Below are positions 36,369-45,635 of a DNA stretch of 64,000 nt, in pieces. A program made the position numbers and the translations under genes. This stretch comes from Lachnospiraceae bacterium (GTDB taxonomy: Bacteria; Bacillota; Clostridia; Lachnospirales; Lachnospiraceae), in assembly GCA_016284315.1 (NCBI GenBank), contig JAEEOO010000057.1, forward strand, positions 40,044 to 104,043, read 5' to 3'. Below the pieces are notes generated by a model. It had not been told where the DNA came from, did not search any database, and saw nothing but the letters and a program-made list of their open reading frames with translations. Numbering within the stretch: the first letter of the stretch is position 1; every line of letters starts with the position of its first letter.

Positions 36369-38711
36369 ATGTTTATTAAACAAGGCCCTAATAAAAAGAG
36401 TAAAAAACCATACATACTTAAAGTGCTGTTATATTCTCTTATAATGGCATTTTTCGTATGTGTGGTTTTTATTTATTACAGAAGGCTTTATACCGAAACA
36501 AGACAGAGGGTAATTGACGAAGGAAAGTCTATTGCAGAGGAGTCGGCTTACTACATTGATACCCGTCTTAATGCGGGAGAGACGATCCTTCTCCTTGCGG
36601 CTCATTCCGTCAACAATATGATGGAGAACGGATTCTCCAATGAGGAGATCTATGACTTTTTAGCAAAACAGACAGATTCCATAAGGGAGACACTGGTTAA
36701 GGACAGTACCGGCTTTTACGGATATATTAACGGTGAATTCATGGACGGATCCGGCTGGGTTCCTGAACCGGGTTACGACCCGATGAACAGGCCCTGGTAT
36801 ATTCAGGGGCTGGAAAAAAAGGGTGAGATAGCATATGTGGGCCCGTATCTTGATATGAATACCGGGAACATGATGATCGGTATTGATATTGCTTTAAGCG
36901 ACGGAGTCAGTGTAATGGGTACCGATACGCCCATTATGGATATGCAGCGTAATATCGAAAAACTTGCGGAAGATGAAGATCTATATTCAGATTTCTTGGT
37001 TAATGAGTTGGGGGTGGTCATTGCCCATTCTTTGCCCGAATATATCGGAAGCAACATTTATGATTCCGACAGAGCTCTATTTAAATCCGCAGCAGAGATA
37101 ATAAAGACCAACGGAAGCGGTTATTTCTTCGAAAACAGTGAGGGGCGCCGCCTTGTTTACGTCGTTCCCTTGGACAACGGGTGGAGCTGCGTAACTGTTA
37201 TTGATGCAACCGAGAAATATAATGCTCTTCACAGACCTCTTATATATACCGTGATAGTCCTTATCCTGACCATTGCGATCTATGGTTTTGTCCTCTATCG
37301 CGTTGATAAGAAAAACAGAGAGATTGAGGAATTGTCGGCCAAAGCAAAAGTTGCCGAGGCAGAAAACATGGCAAAGACCGCTTTTCTTTCCAATGTTTCT
37401 CATGAACTTCGTACGCCCTTAAACGCTATCCTCGGAATGAACGAGCTCATTCACAGAAAGACGGAAAAGATCGAGATCCTTTCTTATACCAAAAAGATCA
37501 AGGCATCTTCAGAAAAACTTCTTCACATCATAAACGAGATGCTGGATTTCTCCAAAAAAGAGGTGGGTATCGAGGACTTCTCTTTTGATATCAAGGAGCC
37601 GGAGCCTGAGGAGATCAAGACTGATCCGGCAGAAAACTTTGAGATCAAGTATGAAATGTATCGTGGCGGCTTTACCGCGCCCGATGCAAAGATCCTTGCC
37701 GTTGATGATAACAGCATGAATCTCATAGTATTTGAATCACTTGTTAGGCATACCCTTATGGAGATCGACACTGCCCTCAGCGGAGATGAATGTATAAGGC
37801 TGTCAAGAAAGAAAAAATATGATATTATATATATGGATCATATGATGCCGGGTAAGGATGGCATAGAAACCCTTAAGGAGATAAGAGCGGATAAATACAA
37901 TCCCAATGTTGAGACTCCTGTGGTTTGTATTACAGCCAATGCCGTATCCGGAGTCAGGGACAGTTATATCGAGGCAGGCTTCATTGAGTATCTTACAAAA
38001 CCTGTCAACCCTGATGAACTTGAAGCGACCATAATCAAATACCTTCCGGATGAGCTTTTAAATGAAGCATCGGGAACTTTGCATGAGGAGGACGATAGTG
38101 CCAAGTTCTGCGAAGATCTTAACAAAATGCTTGCAAATGTTCCGGGGGATATGATCGATTCGGAAGCCGGTATCAAGAACAGTGGATCTGTTAAGAGTTA
38201 TATTTCCCTTTTAAAAGTTTTTTACAATACGATCAATGACAAAGTAAGTGAACTTGATTCCTATATTGAAAATGGGGATTATGAGAACTATACCATTAAG
38301 GTACACGCATTAAAAAGTTCGGCAAGGATAATCGGTGCGGCGGGCTTGGGCGAAGAAGCACAGGCTCTTGAAAACGCAGGAAAGAGTGGCGACATCGATT
38401 ATATCAAGGCAAATCACGAGGCCTTTATCGGCGAATACCTTGGATTTGGAGCAATACTCTCCAAAGCCTTTCCCGAGGAGAAAGAAGACGATAAGCGTAA
38501 GCCTGAGGCTGATGCCGAACTGATGGATATCGTATACATGGAGATCAAGTCTGCGGCACAGGATATGAACTGTGGCAGGCTGGAAGAAATATTCAAAAAG
38601 ATGGGAGAATACCGAATCCCCGAAGAGGAGAAAGAAGTATTCTCAAAGATTAAGACAGCATCCGACAATTATGACTATGACAAGATCATAGAATGTTTGA
38701 CGGAGGCTTAA
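36369..38711 (+). CDS. Cache-HisKA-REC-Hpt hybrid protein lacking a HATPase domain
   Basis: Cache-like sensor between 2 TM; FLSNVSHELRTPLNAILGMNEL (H box); REC ILAVDDNSMN...IYMDHMMPGKDG; Hpt HALKSSARIIGA; no N/G1/G2 boxes. Confidence 0.9.
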   Translation: MFIKQGPNKKSKKPYILKVLLYSLIMAFFVCVVFIYYRRLYTETRQRVIDEGKSIAEESAYYIDTRLNAGETILLLAAHSVNNMMENGFSNEEIYDFLAKQTDSIRETLVKDSTGFYGYINGEFMDGSGWVPEPGYDPMNRPWYIQGLEKKGEIAYVGPYLDMNTGNMMIGIDIALSDGVSVMGTDTPIMDMQRNIEKLAEDEDLYSDFLVNELGVVIAHSLPEYIGSNIYDSDRALFKSAAEIIKTNGSGYFFENSEGRRLVYVVPLDNGWSCVTVIDATEKYNALHRPLIYTVIVLILTIAIYGFVLYRVDKKNREIEELSAKAKVAEAENMAKTAFLSNVSHELRTPLNAILGMNELIHRKTEKIEILSYTKKIKASSEKLLHIINEMLDFSKKEVGIEDFSFDIKEPEPEEIKTDPAENFEIKYEMYRGGFTAPDAKILAVDDNSMNLIVFESLVRHTLMEIDTALSGDECIRLSRKKKYDIIYMDHMMPGKDGIETLKEIRADKYNPNVETPVVCITANAVSGVRDSYIEAGFIEYLTKPVNPDELEATIIKYLPDELLNEASGTLHEEDDSAKFCEDLNKMLANVPGDMIDSEAGIKNSGSVKSYISLLKVFYNTINDKVSELDSYIENGDYENYTIKVHALKSSARIIGAAGLGEEAQALENAGKSGDIDYIKANHEAFIGEYLGFGAILSKAFPEEKEDDKRKPEADAELMDIVYMEIKSAAQDMNCGRLEEIFKKMGEYRIPEEEKEVFSKIKTASDNYDYDKIIECLTEA

Positions 38712-38752
38712 TTTGCTTTCCATTTGGAATTGTTCGGAGGCGGTGAACGCGT

Positions 38753-40093
38753 ATGGACTATTGGGTAGTGGCAGTTGATGATGAGGCCATGTGCCTTACC
38801 AATGTAAGACAAATATTGTCATCGGCGGGAATGAAGGTCAGCTGCTTAAGATCGGGACAGGATCTTCTTAAGTTTATTGAGAAGAATACACCTGACCTTA
38901 TACTTCTTGATCTTAATATGCCCGGAATGGACGGTTTTGAGACCTTCCATGCCCTTAGGGAACTGGAAGATCAGGGCATGCACCGTCATATCCCCGTTAT
39001 CTTCCTTACAGGAGATAACAATGCCTACGCCGAGAGACGTGGCCTTAAGGTCGGAGCATCTGACTTTATAAGAAAGCCCTTTAACCAGGATGTTCTTCTT
39101 GGCCGAATAAGGAATGCCATTGAGAACCAGAAGAAGATCGAAAGCCTGACGGAAGAGGCTATGTACGATAAGCTCACAGGCTTCTTGAACAAGGCAAACG
39201 GAAGTAAGAGAATCGCGGATCTCTGTGCTGCAAAGAGCGGAGCAATGCTTGTTCTTGACCTTGATAATTTCAAACTTGTCAACGATCTTTTCGGACATGA
39301 TATGGGCGATAAAGTACTTGAAGCTTTTGCTGAGATCGTAAGGCATAACACAAGGGAAGAAGATGTTATATCAAGGATCGGTGGCGACGAATTCCTTGGA
39401 TTCTTTGAGAATATAGGCGCAGTGGATGCGGTTGAATCTTTGACTAAAAGACTTAATGAATCTTTGTTTGAAAAGTGCAAGGAGCTTATGGGTGAATTCT
39501 TTGATGTCCCCATAGGAATATCCATTGGTGCGGTTTTTGTACCGGATCACGGCAAGGACTTCACAGAGCTTTTCCAAAACGCAGACAACTGTCTTTACAG
39601 GGCAAAACAAAACGGAAAGCACGGATTTGTTATCCATGTTCCGGATAAGATGGAAAGCGTCCCTGAGGATGACCTTACAAGGGAACTCAACAGGGTAACC
39701 CGTCTTGTGGAAGAACGTTGTGCAAGAGGAGCGCTGCTCCTTGGTCAGGAAGCATTTACTTTTAATTACCGTTTTATATTAAGGTTCATGCAAAGATATA
39801 ACGGCTGCGCCAACAGGCTTCTCTTTTCCGTCGAGGAGATAAACAAGGAAGATGACTGTTTGGCTGAGGCGGTTAATGCTTTTGGAAAAATACTTCAGAG
39901 TACGCTCAGAAGAAGCGACATTATTTTTCATAACAAATCGAATCAGTATTACCTGCTTTTACCGGGGCTTGCCGGTGACGACACACATGTTGTTGTGGAA
40001 AGAGTTATGCAAAACTGGGAGAAAACCGAATTTGCGGATCGTGTAAGAATTAAGCATGTCTTTTCTGCTATTACCTTTGAAGAAAAGGAATAA
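38753..40093 (+). CDS. REC-GGDEF (PleD-like) with additional C-terminal degenerate GGDEF-like region
   Basis: VVAVDDEAM...LILLDLNMPGMDG; SRIGGDEFLGFF; C-terminal FGKILQSTLRRSDIIFHNKSNQYYLLLPG. Confidence 0.9.
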   Translation: MDYWVVAVDDEAMCLTNVRQILSSAGMKVSCLRSGQDLLKFIEKNTPDLILLDLNMPGMDGFETFHALRELEDQGMHRHIPVIFLTGDNNAYAERRGLKVGASDFIRKPFNQDVLLGRIRNAIENQKKIESLTEEAMYDKLTGFLNKANGSKRIADLCAAKSGAMLVLDLDNFKLVNDLFGHDMGDKVLEAFAEIVRHNTREEDVISRIGGDEFLGFFENIGAVDAVESLTKRLNESLFEKCKELMGEFFDVPIGISIGAVFVPDHGKDFTELFQNADNCLYRAKQNGKHGFVIHVPDKMESVPEDDLTRELNRVTRLVEERCARGALLLGQEAFTFNYRFILRFMQRYNGCANRLLFSVEEINKEDDCLAEAVNAFGKILQSTLRRSDIIFHNKSNQYYLLLPGLAGDDTHVVVERVMQNWEKTEFADRVRIKHVFSAITFEEKE

Positions 40094-40113
40094 TTGAAAG
40101 GTTACTTGGATTT

Positions 40114-42168
40114 ATGGAACGCTCGAGGAACGAAAAGTTTGTTGTCTTTATAACATCCATAGCAGGACTGGGACTGGCATTGGAAACAGTCCTTATGGAC
40201 TGGGAATGGTGGGCTATTCCACTTATAGCGGCAGGAACCATCGCTCTTTGGATCATGAATCTGAGGGAGAAACCGGATGTTAACACAAGAGTGGTCTGCT
40301 TTTATTTGTATGCAATGCTGACCTTCTTTTTCCACGGAGTCCATGAGACCGGCTTTTTTGATGTGTCCATCGTGGCGACTCTGGGCCTTGTTGTGTATTC
40401 CTTTCTTTACAAAAAATACGTCATTCATCTTTTATTCACCGAGTATTTCCTTATAATGTTCATACAGTTCTACTTTGCTATCACAGCAAAGAATATCGTG
40501 TTTGACACCCTTGCGGTATCAAGGCTTGTGCTTCATGTGGCTATAGTTGTAGTCATTTATTTCTGTTGTCTTCGAAAGATCACAGACAGACTTTCAAAAG
40601 AAAGATCCGAGGAAGAAAAGGATATCCGTCTTGAGAGTTATGAAACGGATATGGAAGATTTCCTTTCAAATATTTCCCATGAATTAAGAACACCCGTAAA
40701 CGTGGTTAACGGTATGTCCGATCTTTTGCTGAAAAGAGACGTGGGTTACGAAGCAGACGCTATTAAAAGGGCAGGTATTAGGCTTGCCAGCCAGATAGAA
40801 GATATTCAGGATTATACCGAATGTAAGAGGGGAAAGATCCTTCTGGAAGAAGAGGATTACATGACCACATCCCTTATCACCGACGTGGTCATGAGTTTCA
40901 GGAGAGGTGAAAACGAAAGGGAACTTGAACTTGTTGTGGACCTTGATCCCAGGGTTCCCGCAATGCTCAGGGGAGATATCAAAAAGATTCGCAAGATCTT
41001 CAGGCACCTTCTTGAGAATGCCCAGAAGTTCACATACAAAGGCGGTATCCTTGTAAGGATGTACTCGGAAAAAACAGATTACGGGGTTAACCTTTGCATA
41101 GAGATAACGGACACCGGAATCGGAATGGACAGAAAGACCATTGAGTCTGTTTCCGAGGGAATGTACCAGGCAAATAAAAAGAGAAATCGTAATTCAGGCG
41201 GAATAGGTCTGGGTCTTTTTATCGTTTACGGATTTGCTCACAGGATGGGTGGCTTTGTAAAGATCGAAAGCAGGAAGAACAGCGGTTCAACCATCAGGGT
41301 AACTCTGCCCCAAAAGGTTGTAAATGATGCCGCTTGTCTTGAAGTAACGGGTGGAGTAAAGGGAGATCTTCTTTTCCATGTAAGATCCAACAAGTATAAA
41401 GTACCTGCTGTAAGAGAATTCTACAGGACCATGGCCGTCAATCTGGCAACCGGTATCCATGCGTCTTTGTATGCTGCTGAGACCATCAGCGATATCGAGA
41501 GACTTCAGAAGAAATTGAACGTTAGATATATATTCATGGGCCAGGAGGAGTACGAGGACAATCCCAAATTCTTTGACGAGGTCAGCAAAGGAAATATCGT
41601 TGTCGGTGTGTCTGCGTTACCCGGATTTAAGCCTAATCCCGGAAGCCGTGTCATGATCATGCCTAAGCCTTTGTACGCATATCCTGTTATCAAGATCCTT
41701 AACGAGGGTCTTGAGGCTAAGAATATCGAGTCACCCGTTACCAATATAAGGCCTGTATTTAGAGGAATCAGGGCTCTTGTTGTTGACGATGAGCCCATGA
41801 ACCTTGTTGTAGCTTCCGGACTCTTCAGGGATTATGAGATGATCGTGGATACTGCGGGAAGCGGAAAAGAAGCAATCCTTAAGTTCCAGGTCAATGATTA
41901 CGACGTTATTTTTATGGATCATATGATGCCCGAAATGGATGGCGTTGAAGCCATGCATATCCTTAAGAAGATGTCGGTTGAACTCCACAAAAAGGCTGTA
42001 GTTGTTGCTCTTACCGCCAATGTTGTTTCCGGAGCAAAGGAAATGTTTATGCAGGAGGGCTTCGACGGATTTATTTCCAAGCCCATTTATATACCGGATT
42101 TTGAGAGAACCATGCTTAAAGTCCTTCCCGGTTTTGTAAATGAACAGGAAGGAGGTAAGGCAGAGTGA
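40114..42168 (+). CDS. Membrane hybrid histidine kinase with pseudo-receiver and C-terminal receiver
   Basis: FLSNISHELRTPVNVVNGM; ITDTGIGM; GGIGLGLFIV; REC ALVVDDEPMN...IFMDHMMPEMDG. Confidence 0.93.
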   Translation: MERSRNEKFVVFITSIAGLGLALETVLMDWEWWAIPLIAAGTIALWIMNLREKPDVNTRVVCFYLYAMLTFFFHGVHETGFFDVSIVATLGLVVYSFLYKKYVIHLLFTEYFLIMFIQFYFAITAKNIVFDTLAVSRLVLHVAIVVVIYFCCLRKITDRLSKERSEEEKDIRLESYETDMEDFLSNISHELRTPVNVVNGMSDLLLKRDVGYEADAIKRAGIRLASQIEDIQDYTECKRGKILLEEEDYMTTSLITDVVMSFRRGENERELELVVDLDPRVPAMLRGDIKKIRKIFRHLLENAQKFTYKGGILVRMYSEKTDYGVNLCIEITDTGIGMDRKTIESVSEGMYQANKKRNRNSGGIGLGLFIVYGFAHRMGGFVKIESRKNSGSTIRVTLPQKVVNDAACLEVTGGVKGDLLFHVRSNKYKVPAVREFYRTMAVNLATGIHASLYAAETISDIERLQKKLNVRYIFMGQEEYEDNPKFFDEVSKGNIVVGVSALPGFKPNPGSRVMIMPKPLYAYPVIKILNEGLEAKNIESPVTNIRPVFRGIRALVVDDEPMNLVVASGLFRDYEMIVDTAGSGKEAILKFQVNDYDVIFMDHMMPEMDGVEAMHILKKMSVELHKKAVVVALTANVVSGAKEMFMQEGFDGFISKPIYIPDFERTMLKVLPGFVNEQEGGKAE

Positions 42169-45100
42169 TCAGAAGATTTTTCAGGCTCATCATCAATATT
42201 GTAAGAGATTATAACAGAGACCTTACCGAGCGTGTATTTGTTGTGTTTACGCTTATTTCCGAAGCCACACTTTTGGCAGCTCTTATCGGGGATATCCTCA
42301 TAGGTGAAAACCTTATTGAGATCATCATCCTGGCCGTCACTGCGGTATGCGTACCTTTTATTACAACGATATGCATTGTTAAAGATAAATTGAAACTGGC
42401 GACAGGCATAATCGTTGTATGCCTTGTGGCTCTTATATTGCCGGGAATATTTATTTTCGGCGGCGGTACTCATGGCGGCGGAGTACTTTGGTTTTTCTTT
42501 GCTTTCATGTATATCGGTCTTGTTTTGTCCGGAAAGTGGAGAACCGTCATGCTGGCGCTTTTACACATCGTTGCCGCTGCATGCTTTACTCTTGAGTTCC
42601 TGCATCCCGAGTTGATCAATGTACATACTCATGAAATGTTTATCATCGACTCCTTTATCTCATTGCTTCTTGTGGGAGTTGTTTGTTTCTTCATGTCCTG
42701 GTTTCAGAGTTATCTGCTGAAGGCAGAGAACGAGCGCGCAAAGAAAGAGACGGAGAGAGCCGAGGAACTTTCACTTTCCCAGAACCGTTTCTTCTCAAGT
42801 ATGAGCCATGAGATCAGGACACCCATTAACTCCATTCTCGGACTTAATGAGCTGATCTTAAGGGATCCCAATGCTACCGAGGAGATAGCAAAGGACGCTT
42901 CAGGTATCCAGGGTGCAGGTAAGATGCTCCTTGCCCTTATCAATGATATCCTTGACTTTTCAAAGATTGAAGCCGGAAGCATGGATATAGTTCCCGTTGA
43001 CTATCGTGTTGGTGATATGATCTCCGAGATCGTCAACATGATCTGGCTTCGTGCCAATGACAAGGGACTTAAGTTTGAGGTAAATATCGATCCTACCGTG
43101 CCTTCCATTCTGTACGGAGACGAGGTCAGGATAAAACAGATCATAATAAACCTTCTTAACAATGCGGTTAAATACACTCAGGAAGGTAGCGTTGAACTCT
43201 ATATCGAGAGAGAAGACACCGATGGCGATGAGGTTATTCTTGGCATTTCGGTCATTGATACCGGAATGGGAATCAAGAAGGAAAACATCCCCCATCTTTT
43301 TGATGCATTTAAGCGTGTTGATGAAGAGAAGAACAGATATATTGAGGGAAGCGGACTTGGCCTCAGTATCGTAAAGCAGCTGGTTGATCTTATGGGCGGA
43401 ACCATAACCGTGAACAGTGTATATGGTGAGGGTACTACTTTTAATGTCCTTATCAGGCAGGGTGTTTCCAATACCGCTGAGATCGGTGAACTTAATATCC
43501 ATAGTTCAAGCACCGGAAACAGAAGCCGTTATGAGGCAGGATTCAAGGCACCTGAGGCAAGGATACTGATCGTAGACGACAACGAGATGAACCTTAAGGT
43601 TGAGGCAAGACTTCTCAAGGATACGGGCATGACCATCGATACCGTTAAGAGTGGCAGGGAAGCCCTTGATATGACTGTAAGGAACAGATATGACGTTATC
43701 CTTATGGACCATCTCATGCCCGAGATGGATGGAATTGAGTGCCTTAAGGCCGTAAGAAATCAGGCGGGTGGTATGAACAGGACCTCACCCATCATCGCCC
43801 TTACTGCAAATGCAGGAAGTGACAGCAGGGAGCTTTACAACCATTCGGGATTTGACGGATATCTGGTTAAGCCCGTTTCCGGTGATGGACTTGAAGAGAC
43901 CCTTATTAAGCATATTTCTTCCGACAAGCTTACTTTGAGCGGAAGAACCGCTAACATGAGAGAGGATATAAAAACATCCGATGGTTATTCCGGAAAGGCT
44001 CAGGTTGTCATTACATCCTCAAGTATGTGCGACCTTCCCGACAGGGTTATCAAGAAGCTTAATATTCCAATCATTCCTTTCCGTGTTCGCACAGAGGAAG
44101 GTATATTTAAAGACGGTCTTCAGATGACATCCCATGAGCTTTTGAGCTATATGGATTCAGGTAAAAAAGCCATTTCATCCCCTCCGGATGAAGAGGCCTT
44201 TACCGAGTTCTTTGCAAGCTCACTTAAAAAGGCTCACAACCTTATCCATATCTCCATTTCCGGCGATATAAGTAAGGAGTACCGCATTGCAACCGAGGCT
44301 GCAAAGTCTTTTGATAATGTTATTGTTATTAACTCCGGATCTTTGTCTTCCGCTACGGGACTGATGGTTCTGGTAGCTCATAAGCTTGCTCAGCAGAACC
44401 TTTCCGTTCCCGAGATAGTTGAGGAACTTGAAAAGGTAAAGAAGAGTGTCCGTTGCAGCTTTGTAATGGATACTACGGAATATATGGAAAAGCATGGCCT
44501 GGTAAGTCATTTTGTAACATGGTTTACCAAGACCTTAAATCTGCACCCCTGCGTTCGTGTAAAGAAGGACCATACCGGTCTCGGAGGAGTGTGGCTGGGC
44601 TCTACTATGCGAGCTTATAAGAGATACATATCCTATGCCCTTCCCTTTAATGTTCCGCCGGATCCCGATGTAGTATTTGTTACATACGCGGATGTTCCGG
44701 TAGAGACCTTGAAGTGGTTCAGGGAAGAAATGCTGAAGGTTTCCCATTTTGAGCATATTATTTATAAACAGGCTTCTGCTGCTATCTCTTCAAACTGCGG
44801 TCCCGGAACCATAGGTATTTTGTATCTGGAGAAATCCGAAAAGTCCTATAACCTCAGTTCCTTTATTGAGGATGAGAAGCTTGAATATGATGTAATGGAA
44901 GAAAATGAGCTCATGGCAGAAGGAATGAGCGAGGCCGACTTTGATTTTGCTGAGGAGGAAGCGGATGTAAATCGTCCCTGGTACTGCAAGATCGGATTTA
45001 TAGATGGTGATGTCGCGATTCGAAACAGCGGATCGGAAGAGTCCTTTAAGACGGTTCTTAAGATTTTCTACGAGTCCATTGAAGAAAAAGCCAATGAACT

Positions 45101-45581
45101 TGAAGAGTTCTTTAATGATGGCGACTGGCAAAACTTTACCATCAAGGTTCATGCACTTAAGAGCTCTGCTAAGCTCATCGGTGCGGTGGATTTCTCTGAG
45201 CGCGCCCTTGAACTTGAAATGGCGGGAAAAGAAGCCAATATTGCTATCATCAGAGATAAGGCAAGGGATTTCCTTTCTGATTACAGGCACTTTGCAGATG
45301 AACTCTCCGTATTATTCGGATGTGAGATCCCTGAAAATGTTATAACAACTAAGGAAAAGCCGGTTGCAGATAAATATATTTTGGAAAGTGTCTACGAAGG
45401 TCTTCGTGAAGCAGCGGAAAACATGAGCTGCGACGGCATAGAGGACATCCTTAAGGAAATAGCGGATTACAGGATCCCGGATGAGGACGAGGTTAAGCTG
45501 AAAGCCATAAAGGAAATGTCGGATCAGTTTGACTATGATGCGATTTTGGAGATCCTTGGTGTGGATCCTACCATTGTGTGA
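42165..45581 (+). CDS. Hybrid histidine kinase: TM-HisKA-HATPase-REC-DegV-Hpt (GTG start, 4-bp overlap with upstream gene)
   Basis: FFSSMSHEIRTPINSIL, DTGMGI, GSGLGLSI, ILIVDDNEMN...ILMDHLMPEMDG; DegV VVITSSSMCDLPDRVIKKLNIPIIPFRVRTEEGIFKDGLQMT...; Hpt HALKSSAKLIGA. Confidence 0.93.
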   Translation: MIRRFFRLIINIVRDYNRDLTERVFVVFTLISEATLLAALIGDILIGENLIEIIILAVTAVCVPFITTICIVKDKLKLATGIIVVCLVALILPGIFIFGGGTHGGGVLWFFFAFMYIGLVLSGKWRTVMLALLHIVAAACFTLEFLHPELINVHTHEMFIIDSFISLLLVGVVCFFMSWFQSYLLKAENERAKKETERAEELSLSQNRFFSSMSHEIRTPINSILGLNELILRDPNATEEIAKDASGIQGAGKMLLALINDILDFSKIEAGSMDIVPVDYRVGDMISEIVNMIWLRANDKGLKFEVNIDPTVPSILYGDEVRIKQIIINLLNNAVKYTQEGSVELYIEREDTDGDEVILGISVIDTGMGIKKENIPHLFDAFKRVDEEKNRYIEGSGLGLSIVKQLVDLMGGTITVNSVYGEGTTFNVLIRQGVSNTAEIGELNIHSSSTGNRSRYEAGFKAPEARILIVDDNEMNLKVEARLLKDTGMTIDTVKSGREALDMTVRNRYDVILMDHLMPEMDGIECLKAVRNQAGGMNRTSPIIALTANAGSDSRELYNHSGFDGYLVKPVSGDGLEETLIKHISSDKLTLSGRTANMREDIKTSDGYSGKAQVVITSSSMCDLPDRVIKKLNIPIIPFRVRTEEGIFKDGLQMTSHELLSYMDSGKKAISSPPDEEAFTEFFASSLKKAHNLIHISISGDISKEYRIATEAAKSFDNVIVINSGSLSSATGLMVLVAHKLAQQNLSVPEIVEELEKVKKSVRCSFVMDTTEYMEKHGLVSHFVTWFTKTLNLHPCVRVKKDHTGLGGVWLGSTMRAYKRYISYALPFNVPPDPDVVFVTYADVPVETLKWFREEMLKVSHFEHIIYKQASAAISSNCGPGTIGILYLEKSEKSYNLSSFIEDEKLEYDVMEENELMAEGMSEADFDFAEEEADVNRPWYCKIGFIDGDVAIRNSGSEESFKTVLKIFYESIEEKANELEEFFNDGDWQNFTIKVHALKSSAKLIGAVDFSERALELEMAGKEANIAIIRDKARDFLSDYRHFADELSVLFGCEIPENVITTKEKPVADKYILESVYEGLREAAENMSCDGIEDILKEIADYRIPDEDEVKLKAIKEMSDQFDYDAILEILGVDPTIV

Positions 45582-45635
45582 TGAATTATATGAAAAATGA
45601 AAGTATAATAATTTGTGACTCGGAGGGTTAGGGAA

